NCBI RefSeq assembly: GCF_946151055.1
Contig: NZ_CAMGYZ010000019.1
Location: 1-64,000 of the forward strand
Source: Bacillus sp. Marseille-Q3570
GTDB lineage: Bacteria > Bacillota > Bacilli > Bacillales > Fictibacillaceae
DNA: 64,000 nt
Direction: 5' to 3'
The notes under the pieces are model-generated. The model was not told where the DNA came from, made no database searches, and saw only the letters and a list, made by a program, of their open reading frames with translations. Of this stretch, positions 48,542-55,090 are shown piece after piece (positions within the stretch are counted from its first letter, which is position 1; each line of letters begins with the position of its first letter). A program made the position numbers and the translations under genes.

Positions 48542-49348
48542 ATGGGTAGAATACATTCTTCTTCAAAAGTTGGCCTTGGCAAAAGACTCATATTTAATCT
48601 TGCCCAATCGAAATTAATCAATAGACTGGCGGAAAAATATCCGGGCTTTGTAGATCGGATCAGCGTGAAATTAGGCAGGGAATGGCATGGGGAAATACCC
48701 TGGACTCCGCTAAAAAAGCCTATTGAGGAAAGTCGGGTTGCACTTGTCACCTCCGGGGGGATCATTTTAAAAAGCCAGCCCCCTTTTGATTTGAGTGACA
48801 CTAAAGGGGATTGCTCCTACCGTGTCATCCCTTCCGAGGCATCCCCCGATGAAACGGTCATCAGTCATTTATTTTATGATCATAGTGATGTGAAAATGGA
48901 TTTGGAGGTCATGTTTCCCTTAAACACTCTTCACCGGTTGGAGAAAGAGGGGAAGATAGGCAGCGTGGCACCTCGTCATTTCAGTTTTCAGGGAGGGATT
49001 CATGATCCGACACCGCTGGTAGAAAAGACTGCGCCTGAAGCAGTGCGAAGTTTGGTGGAAGATCAGGTTGACCTCGCTATTCTCACCCCTGCCTGAAATC
49101 ACTGTCACCGGTCCGTGGGACTGGTTGCACGCGAGATGGAAAAGGCAGGTATTTCAACGGTAATGGTCACTTTATTACCTGAAACCACAACGGCGTTAGG
49201 AGTCCCTAGATCCGTCCATTTTTCACGCAAATTGGGAAATCCAATCGGGCGGCCCAACCAGAAGGAGGAGCAATATTCTGCACTTCTGCAGTGTCTGGAT
49301 GCTTTCAACAAAGCGAAAAAGGGAGAAATGATTACCGGTACGAGTTAA
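48542..49348 (+). CDS. Glycine/sarcosine/betaine reductase selenoprotein B family protein with in-frame TGA (Sec)
   Basis: Read with TGA 49094-49096 as selenocysteine this is one 268-residue protein in a single frame. ATG after AAGGAGGCAGAACGA. The first 184 residues (WHGEIPWTPLKKPIEESRVA, LVTSGGIILK, DHSDVKMDLEVMFPLNTLHR) match the selenoprotein B family, related to GrdB/PrdB; it continues across the TGA as LTPA-U-NHCHRSVGLVAREM and ends IGRPNQKEEQYSALLQCLDA. U185 with Cys188 gives a UxxC redox pair exactly where the family has Sec or Cys. A SECIS-like hairpin follows the TGA. Substrate is unknown; redox or reductive cleavage of a small amine is likely. A truncated 184-aa product would lack the active site. 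Confidence 0.75.
49094..49127 (+). promoter_or_regulatory. Putative bacterial SECIS element with Sec codon
   Basis: TGA at 49094-49096 is followed by an 11-nt gap and a hairpin: CCGGTCC (49108-49114), loop GTG, GGACTGG (49118-49124), seven pairs with one G-T. The loop starts 18 nt after the TGA and begins with G-T, both within the usual rules for bacterial SECIS elements. Confidence 0.6.
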
Positions 49349-49474
49349 AAGCCGTGTGATCTCCTATTCTTGCAAATCTTACGTAAACAGCTCATTCATG
49401 AAGTAAGAGTCTGCGTTCTTAGAATCAATCGTAAGTTTTTTAGTGGAATAATCAAACTATGGAATAGTAAATTA

Positions 49475-49509
49475 TTGCGTACTCCAATAAAATTGGGTGC
49501 GCTTTTCTT
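49475..49509 (+). terminator. Hairpin with T-run
   Basis: TTGCGTACTCCAAT and ATTGGGTGCGC pair imperfectly around AAA, followed by TTTTCTTA. It lies 125 bp after the selenoprotein gene; the rest of 49349-49680 shows no gene. Confidence 0.6.
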
Positions 49510-49685
49510 AATTAATAGGAAAGATCTTTATTTAAAAAGGTAGAATTGCACGCAATTCTTTCCATATTTGCAATTTCAAGTACATCTTGAGCAAAAGTGA
49601 GGTCATCTTGTGCAATTTAGTAAAATAGACCCACACCATAACATGAATATCTAATAAGTACTACAAAAGGCACTCACATATATAG

Positions 49686-49714
49686 TTGACTCAGTCAATT
49701 AATAATAGTACACT
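49686..49714 (+). promoter_or_regulatory. Promoter with palindrome before the MarR-GNAT gene
   Basis: TTGACT (49686-49691), 17-bp spacer, TACACT (49709-49714). The -35 box is part of the palindrome TTGAC-TCA-GTCAA (49686-49698), a size and symmetry typical of MarR operators, so autoregulation is likely. Confidence 0.6.
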
Positions 49715-49754
49715 AAGTTAAAATTGAAATTTCAGAATACTCGGAGGGATCTCG

Positions 49755-50687
49755 ATGCAATCTACTCAATATGTTGAAAAAATCCGTAAGTTCAATCGAT
49801 ATTATGCTAATGTCCTGGGCAAGATCGATCAGGAAATCTATAATCAACCCTTTCCATTGACAGAAGCCAGGGTAATCACTGAAATCAATTACAGAAATGG
49901 CTGCACCGCAACTGAAGTAAGAGAGAACCTTGGAATTGACCGAGGTTATATGAGCAGGATTATCCAACGTTTTGAGGATGATAAGATCATTGAAAAGAAA
50001 CAATCGACAGTGGATAAGCGACAGTATTCACTTTACCTTACCGAATATGGCAAAAAAGTTTATGACGAGTTAGTTGATCATGCCAACCGTGGTGTATCGA
50101 AAATGATCCAACGTTTGTCAGAAGCGGAATTATCCGAGCTGGTTACATCAATGGATACGATCGAATCGATATACACGGAAAGATCTGCACAACCGGAAGT
50201 GGTCATCCGTCCTTTTAAAGCAGGTGATGTTGGGTACGTCGCGTATCTTCATGGCAGGTTATATGACGAGACCTATAAGTTCGGGAAAATGTTTGAGTAC
50301 TACGTCATGAAAGGTTTGACAGAATTCATGATCAATACCGATGGAGGAGAGCTATGGATTGCCGAAGTGAATGGTGAAACGGTCGGTTCAATCGCCATCA
50401 CGAAGTCCAGCGATACAGTAGCACAGCTAAGATGGTTCGTTTTAGATGAAAATCATCAAGGAATGGGCATCGGAAAAAGACTCATGGATACTGCACTCAA
50501 CTTCTGTAAAGAACAGCTCTATCAGCACGTATTCCTATGGACGGTAAGTACGTTGGATGCGGCTCGATACCTTTACCAAAAATATAATTTCAAGCTGACC
50601 GAAGAAAAACCGAATGAAGAATGGACGGGGACAAAGTTGATTGAAGAACGATGGGATCTGGATCTTACAGATGAACCCACTCAGTAA
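49755..50687 (+). CDS. Bifunctional MarR-type HTH / GNAT protein
   Basis: 310 residues in two domains: a MarR winged helix (about 1-145; PLTEARVITEINYRNGCTAT, LGIDRGYMSRIIQRFEDDKI, wing KKQSTVDKRQYSLYLTEYGK) and a GNAT acetyltransferase (about 150-305; VVIRPFKAGDVGYVAYLHGR, acetyl-CoA loop ENHQGMGIGKRLMDTALNFC). Such fusions are widespread; the DNA-binding part acts on its own promoter, the GNAT part may sense or modify the ligand. AzlC begins 17 bp before its stop, so azlCD are in the same transcript and are the probable target. ATG behind TCGGAGGGATCTCG. Confidence 0.9.
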   Translation: MQSTQYVEKIRKFNRYYANVLGKIDQEIYNQPFPLTEARVITEINYRNGCTATEVRENLGIDRGYMSRIIQRFEDDKIIEKKQSTVDKRQYSLYLTEYGKKVYDELVDHANRGVSKMIQRLSEAELSELVTSMDTIESIYTERSAQPEVVIRPFKAGDVGYVAYLHGRLYDETYKFGKMFEYYVMKGLTEFMINTDGGELWIAEVNGETVGSIAITKSSDTVAQLRWFVLDENHQGMGIGKRLMDTALNFCKEQLYQHVFLWTVSTLDAARYLYQKYNFKLTEEKPNEEWTGTKLIEERWDLDLTDEPTQ

Positions 50688-51378
50688 ATTGAACCGTAAT
50701 TGGACACGGGGGATGCTAGATTCCTTGCCAATGGGAATCAGCTTTATCGTATTCGGAAGTGTTTTCGGAGTGATGGCGATTCAAACAGGTTTGACACCTA
50801 TTGAAAGTATGTTGATGTCCCTTGTTTCCTTTGCAGGTTCAGCACAATTATCCATCCTTCCCATGATGGCCGAAAACGCAAGCATATCAGCAATGGTTTT
50901 GGCTGCCTTGTTGATCAACGTGCGACATCTCTTATACGGATTGTCGTTATCACCTTACTTTACGAAATTTGATTTGAAGTTTACGAATTTCATAGCCTAC
51001 TTTTTATCTGATGCTCTTTATGCATTATCTTTACAACATTGTAAACGACCACAGCCGCAAAAAAGCTATCTCACCAGCGCGGGAATCTTTTTGTATTTTT
51101 CATGGGGCTTAGGCACATTCATAGGTACGATTACCAGCAGTTTCCTACCTGCGCAAAAAGACCTGGGGTTGGACTTCAGCATTACCGCAATATTTTTAAT
51201 CATGGCTTATACGGAAGTCACTTCATTCCTGAAGATCGTGACGTTCCTCATGACTGGATTGATCATGATCATTCTATCCTCGGTTTTCCCGATGGGCATT
51301 CTCTTGCTCATTGCAGGAGTGATTGCTTTTGTCGTTGGTTATGTCTCACCTGATCGCTTGTTCGAGAGGAGTGGTTGA
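50671..51378 (+). CDS. azlC: AzlC-family branched-chain amino acid exporter subunit
   Basis: 235 residues from ATG 50671, overlapping the regulator by 17 bp; the ribosome binding site is weak (GATGGGATCTGG), so translation is probably coupled. AzlC signature: LDSLPMGISFIVFGSVFGVM, SLVSFAGSAQLSILPMM and LLINVRHLLYGLSLSPYF, with about six membrane helices. With AzlD it forms the large and small subunits of a BrnFE-like exporter of branched-chain amino acids or analogues such as 4-azaleucine. Confidence 0.9.
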   Translation: MNPLSKLNRNWTRGMLDSLPMGISFIVFGSVFGVMAIQTGLTPIESMLMSLVSFAGSAQLSILPMMAENASISAMVLAALLINVRHLLYGLSLSPYFTKFDLKFTNFIAYFLSDALYALSLQHCKRPQPQKSYLTSAGIFLYFSWGLGTFIGTITSSFLPAQKDLGLDFSITAIFLIMAYTEVTSFLKIVTFLMTGLIMIILSSVFPMGILLLIAGVIAFVVGYVSPDRLFERSG

Positions 51379-51691
51379 AACGTCTGCAAATTTTCTCTCC
51401 CTATTAATTGGAATCACAATCGTTACATACTTGACGAGGCGTCTATTGCTGCGAGTGCCTGAGCGGGTGCTGACAAAAAGATTCAAGAACGGATTAGCCT
51501 TCGTCCCGATTGGCATTTTTGCAGGATTGGTTTTTCCTTCTCTTTTCATCGGTGAGTCAGGCTTCGAATGGAAGCCGTCCTATCTTTTAGCTAGTGTGAT
51601 TTGCTTAATGACTATGAAAGTCACAAAGAATTTCTTTTTAAGCTTTTTTGTCGGCATGGGAATTGTACTGATATGGGGGTTCGTTAAATAA
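51371..51691 (+). CDS. azlD: AzlD-family exporter small subunit
   Basis: 106 residues if GTG 51371 is the start; ATG 51341 is possible but has no site, and GAGAGGAG is very close to the GTG. Four hydrophobic segments (FLSLLIGITIVTYLTRRLLL, LAFVPIGIFAGLVFPSLF, PSYLLASVICLMTMKVTK, FFLSFFVGMGIVLIWGFV) typical of AzlD. Overlaps azlC by 8 bp. Needed with AzlC for export activity. The exact start remains uncertain. Confidence 0.85.
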   Translation: MVETSANFLSLLIGITIVTYLTRRLLLRVPERVLTKRFKNGLAFVPIGIFAGLVFPSLFIGESGFEWKPSYLLASVICLMTMKVTKNFFLSFFVGMGIVLIWGFVK

Positions 51692-51736
51692 TAATCAGGA
51701 GAGATATTCATCTCTTCGTCATATGGAGGGCTTAAG

Positions 51737-52189
51737 GTGGCTATAAAGTACGTTCATACGAATATTGTGGCAAAAGACTGGTCTAGATTGGCTATGTTTT
51801 ATATAGAGGTTTTTGATTGCAAGCCAGTATATCATGAAAGGGATCTTTCAGGTGCATGGATCGATCAGGTAACGAATATTGATGACGTCAGAATAAAGGG
51901 TATCCATCTCAGCTTGCCTGGATACGAAGAGGGACCTACTTTGGAGATTTTTCAATATGAGCCCGAGAATTTAAAAAGTGACATCACGCATATCAACAAA
52001 CAAGGATACACACATATTGCATTCCAGGTTGATGATGTTGAAAGAGTGCTGGAAAAGTTACTGGAACACGGGGGAAAGAAATATGGGGGGTTAGTGAAAA
52101 AGAAATATGATTCAATCGGTACGTTAACAGTCATTTATGCCGAGGATCCAGAAGGAAACATAATTGAAATACAGAAGTGGGATAAGTGA
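51737..52189 (+). CDS. VOC family protein
   Basis: 150 residues from GTG 51737 behind ATGGAGGGC. Lactoylglutathione-lyase-like VOC fold with two beta-alpha-beta-beta-beta units: IKYVHTNIVAKDWSRLAMFY, VTNIDDVRIKGIHLSLPGYE, QGYTHIAFQVDDVERVLEKL and the closing YAEDPEGNIIEIQKW, with metal-ligand His (VHTN, THIAF) and Glu (NIIEIQ). Resembles enzymes such as glyoxalase-type isomerases or dioxygenases; substrate unknown. It follows azlD by 45 bp and may share its transcript. Confidence 0.85.
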   Translation: MAIKYVHTNIVAKDWSRLAMFYIEVFDCKPVYHERDLSGAWIDQVTNIDDVRIKGIHLSLPGYEEGPTLEIFQYEPENLKSDITHINKQGYTHIAFQVDDVERVLEKLLEHGGKKYGGLVKKKYDSIGTLTVIYAEDPEGNIIEIQKWDK

Positions 52190-52303
52190 ATTTTTGCCGG
52201 CACTTGGATTGATCACAGTCTTAGGAGTACTGAATGTTTTGCTCTACTGTATTAAAGGATGTTATCATCTAACTTAATATAAGTAGGGAAGGATGTTACA
52301 TAT

Positions 52304-52822
52304 ATGTCATTGGAAAGTGTAAAGGCCCATTTTGCGAAATGGGGTCGGGCAGAAGACGTGATGGAATTCAACACTTCGAGTGCCACTGTAGAAGAGGCTG
52401 CTGAAACGATTGGCGTCATTCCAGCCCAAATTGCAAAAACACTGTCGTTCAAAGGAAAAGAAGAAAAAAATCTTCTGGTCGTTGCTGCAGGTGATGCGAA
52501 AGTCGACAACAAAAAATTCCGCCAGACATTCGGGATGAAAGCACGGATGCTCAAGCCTGATGAAGTATTGGATCAAACCGGGCATGTCGTGGGGGGAGTC
52601 TGTCCGTTCGGTTTGGCGAAGGACATGGACGTCTATCTGGATATATCGATGAAACGCTTCGACTACCTCTACCCCGCATGTGGAAGCACGAATTCGGCGA
52701 TCAAATTGACATGCGAAGAATTAGATGAATATTCATCTGCTAACGACTGGATCGATGTTTGCAAGGGTTGGGACAAGGAAGAGGCTGAGAAGGAGACAGT
52801 TTCTTCTGTCAAATCCGATTAA
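52304..52822 (+). CDS. YbaK/EbsC-family aminoacyl-tRNA deacylase-like protein
   Basis: 172 residues. YbaK/ProX editing-domain fold: TSSATVEEAAETIGVIPAQI, AKTLSFKGKEEKNLLVVAAG, DAKVDNKKFRQTFGMKARML, then VGGVCPFGL (the conserved GG-CPFG loop) and YPACGSTNSAIKLTCEEL. These cytoplasmic proteins hydrolyse misacylated tRNAs, for example Cys- or Ala-tRNAPro. The C-terminus is about 15 residues longer than usual and charged. AGGGAAGGATGTTACATAT precedes the ATG. Terminator follows. Confidence 0.9.
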   Translation: MSLESVKAHFAKWGRAEDVMEFNTSSATVEEAAETIGVIPAQIAKTLSFKGKEEKNLLVVAAGDAKVDNKKFRQTFGMKARMLKPDEVLDQTGHVVGGVCPFGLAKDMDVYLDISMKRFDYLYPACGSTNSAIKLTCEELDEYSSANDWIDVCKGWDKEEAEKETVSSVKSD

Positions 52823-52832
52823 CCGCCAATAT

Positions 52833-52860
52833 GAGACGCTCTCTAGAGGAGCGTCTTTTT
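52833..52860 (+). terminator. Rho-independent terminator
   Basis: AGACGCTC and GAGCGTCT around TCTAGAG, followed by TTTTC. Confidence 0.88.
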
Positions 52861-53012
52861 CATGCCGGAAAATTTCAGGAATTATAAAAGGAAAATTCTG
52901 AACGATGCAGAACTTCTTAGTAGATTGACCTTCAGAAAAGTCATAAGACAACGAGACCGTGCCAGCAAAAGGGCAGGGTCTTTTATCTTGAAGAATGAAA
53001 GGACGGATGAAG

Positions 53013-53478
53013 ATGCTACAAAAAACAGAAATGCTTTTCACCTGCGAGATCATGGAAAGAGCATTCAATTTTGTCGGGCAATGTGTAACTGCCAATTTCC
53101 CAGATGCTTTTCCGAACGGAGATACACAACAGGTTCGAAAAGAGGATTCCCGAAATCAAGAATGCTGTAAATCCTGATGTTCTTTACGCCCCATATATGT
53201 GCAACGATATCATCGCAACGTATTTCGGATGTGTGGAAGTCAGTGCCCTTGAATCGGTTCCGGATGACATGACCGGTTTCCATGTGCCTTTGACGAAATA
53301 TGCCAAAGTGACGTGCACGAACCGGACGATTGAAGAAGGGTACTCGGAATTGTTCGGGTGGATGAAAACGAACGGTTACAAGCAAAAATGGCTCGATCGC
53401 TCCTTTCCAATGGAGATTTTCTACATGGAGGAAGGAATGGAAGAAGAAAAGGTCGAACTGTTGATTCCAATTGACTAG
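53013..53478 (+). pseudogene. GyrI-like effector-binding protein, frameshifted
   Basis: ATG 53013 behind AAAGGACGG. Frame one gives MLQKTEMLFTCEIMERAFNF, then VGQCVTANFPDAFPNGD and runs off to a stop at 53175. Frame two, from about 53131, gives RIPEIKNAVNPDVLYAPYMC and VEVSALESVPDDMTGFHVPL, KYAKVTCTNRTIEEGYSELF, the standard GyrI-like SHS2 domain, to TAG 53476. The switch point is the AAAA at about 53137-53140; one A fewer joins them (QQVRKRIPEIK). As it stands the gene is broken; one-base insertion or sequencing error. Confidence 0.72.
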
Positions 53479-53941
53479 AAAGACGATATCCGTTTTCAAA
53501 GGCCTTGAATTGGTTGAGCTGTTGACAAATGAATTGTGGAATATCAATCCATCTGGTAACGTCTCCATCTCAGATAATAAATGACAACCGATGAGTCGGA
53601 AAAAAATTATATAACAGATTAAAAAAATACGAATCTCTTCTTACCTGCTTTTATTATTTGCAGATAGGGAAATTTTGTACTTTCCATTGTCTTTCCTGAT
53701 ATCCCGGTTATAAAATTCATTTCCTTATCATTTGAATTACGACCATAGTTCTTCCGTATTCTTGAACTGATTTACGGAGAAGGCCTCTGAAATCTCTGAT
53801 ATTTCATTCCGATACCTTTTTATAGGTTCTGACTAAATAAATTGGAATTCCATGAAAAGCTTAAAGACTTTAATGTGCTAAGTCGATAATAGTGGAAAGG
53901 GGAATTATCTATAAATAATAAGTTTAGGAGGGTAAAAGAAA
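53479..53941. other. Intergenic stretch without a supported gene
   Basis: About 460 bp, AT-rich, no frame with a ribosome binding site. The last 60 bp before the HD-GYP gene contain TTTAGGAGGGTAAAAG, its ribosome binding site. Confidence 0.5.
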
Positions 53942-54838
53942 ATGGAAGAAAAATATACTCTACAAGAACTTTCAGATAAAGTTGGTAAACATCAAAATAT
54001 TGTTGAAGAATGGTTTGAAGAACTGCATGAAAGGTTTGAGCACCACAATGTAATGGAAAATGGGGAGTATGTCTATGATCAAACTGATTTGAAAATCGGA
54101 TTATATATAGCTGAAAAAAGGGATGAAAGGTTGCCCTTCGATGACATTTTCAATAAAATTGGAGAAGTTTTCTGCCTTAAAGCCACAGATGAATCCGACG
54201 ATTTAGATACCGGTGAAATAGAAACGGAAACAAATGAAAAATTACTTGGGCTTGGACGTGACCCTGAGTCCCTATTTTATGAAATTGCACAGGACAATGA
54301 AATCATTGAAATGTTCAAATATCATTCATTACGAGTTATGTTTCTGGCGAGTATGTTGGCTAAAAGAGTCGGTTGTTATGATGAAGATTTACGAATAGCA
54401 GCTTTGTTGCATGATATCGGTAAAATGGGTATATCGAAAAACATACTGTTGAAACAAGGAAAACTTAGTGAATTGGAGTATACCATCATTCAAAGCCATT
54501 CACATATCGGAAATGTAATCGTTCGGAAGCATCTTGGTTTGACCAGAGCTGCAAAGTTCATTCGTGACCATCATGAAAGATGGGATGGGACAGGTTACCC
54601 CAGAAGATTGGTAGGAGATGAAATAACTGTTCAAGGAAGGATCATCTCAATTTGTGATGCGTTTGACACCATGACGATTGATCGACGTAATTATAAAAAA
54701 CAAACTTTATCTTATGATGAAGCCTTTGAGGAGTTACAAGCATGCGCGTGGACCCAGTTTGATGGCAATTTGATTCAGAAATTCATCAGTATCAGAGAAG
54801 AAATCACGATTCCAGAGTTTATGCTTCAAGAAGTATAA
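53942..54838 (+). CDS. HD-GYP-type phosphohydrolase with N-terminal MerR-like region
   Basis: 298 residues. The first 70 residues resemble a MerR-like HTH (YTLQELSDKVGKHQNIVEEW, then YVYDQTDLKIGLYIAEKRDE). The rest is an HD-GYP domain: ALLHDIGKMGISKNILLKQG (His157-Asp158), SHSHIGN, IRDHHERWDGTGYPRRLVGD with the GYP motif (218-220), and FDTMTIDRRNYKKQTLSYDE. HD-GYP enzymes degrade c-di-GMP or related dinucleotides. The early metal-ligand Glu/His of the HD superfamily is seen as KYHSLRV (His128). The combination with a DNA-binding-like head suggests a signalling regulator. Strong ribosome binding site. Confidence 0.85.
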   Translation: MEEKYTLQELSDKVGKHQNIVEEWFEELHERFEHHNVMENGEYVYDQTDLKIGLYIAEKRDERLPFDDIFNKIGEVFCLKATDESDDLDTGEIETETNEKLLGLGRDPESLFYEIAQDNEIIEMFKYHSLRVMFLASMLAKRVGCYDEDLRIAALLHDIGKMGISKNILLKQGKLSELEYTIIQSHSHIGNVIVRKHLGLTRAAKFIRDHHERWDGTGYPRRLVGDEITVQGRIISICDAFDTMTIDRRNYKKQTLSYDEAFEELQACAWTQFDGNLIQKFISIREEITIPEFMLQEV

Positions 54839-54852
54839 ATCTTACTATTTTT

Positions 54853-54990
54853 TAGATTAACAGAGTGCTAGCAAGATTTGCTGTATACCATTTTTTGAAT
54901 CTTCAATGTGTAATTTTATTGTTTTTGCAAGACCCTATTTTGATAGTAATACCTCTTAAGTTTGAAGTACAGCCGCATTGTGGGACTGGT
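54853..54990 (-). pseudogene. Chimeric remnant: sulfotransferase piece joined to the tail of the Gly-rich gene
   Basis: On the minus strand, 54990-54886 is a degenerate piece of the sulfotransferase gene 42776-43552: it translates as PQCGCTSNLRGITIKIGSC against PKCGCTSLLKWYLYQIGHL, and ends in sequence like KNHTLKIRK, with an internal deletion. It runs into 54885-54853, which matches the end of the gene at 21401 (IQQILLALC and stop against TPQILLALC and stop; about 27 of 31 bases equal). No functional frame. Confidence 0.6.
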
Positions 54991-55016
54991 AGTGTGAATT
55001 AAAATTGAAAACTAAA

Positions 55017-55046
55017 ACCCCTGGCATTATACGTTAGCCAGGGGTT
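55017..55046 (-). terminator. Rho-independent terminator of the PhoD-type gene
   Basis: ACCCCTGGC and GCCAGGGGT around ATTATACGTTA; on the minus strand followed by TTTAGTTTTC. Confidence 0.85.
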
Positions 55047-55090
55047 CATGTACAAGTATGATTTCAAGTATCAAATCAGTTCCAGTTATG

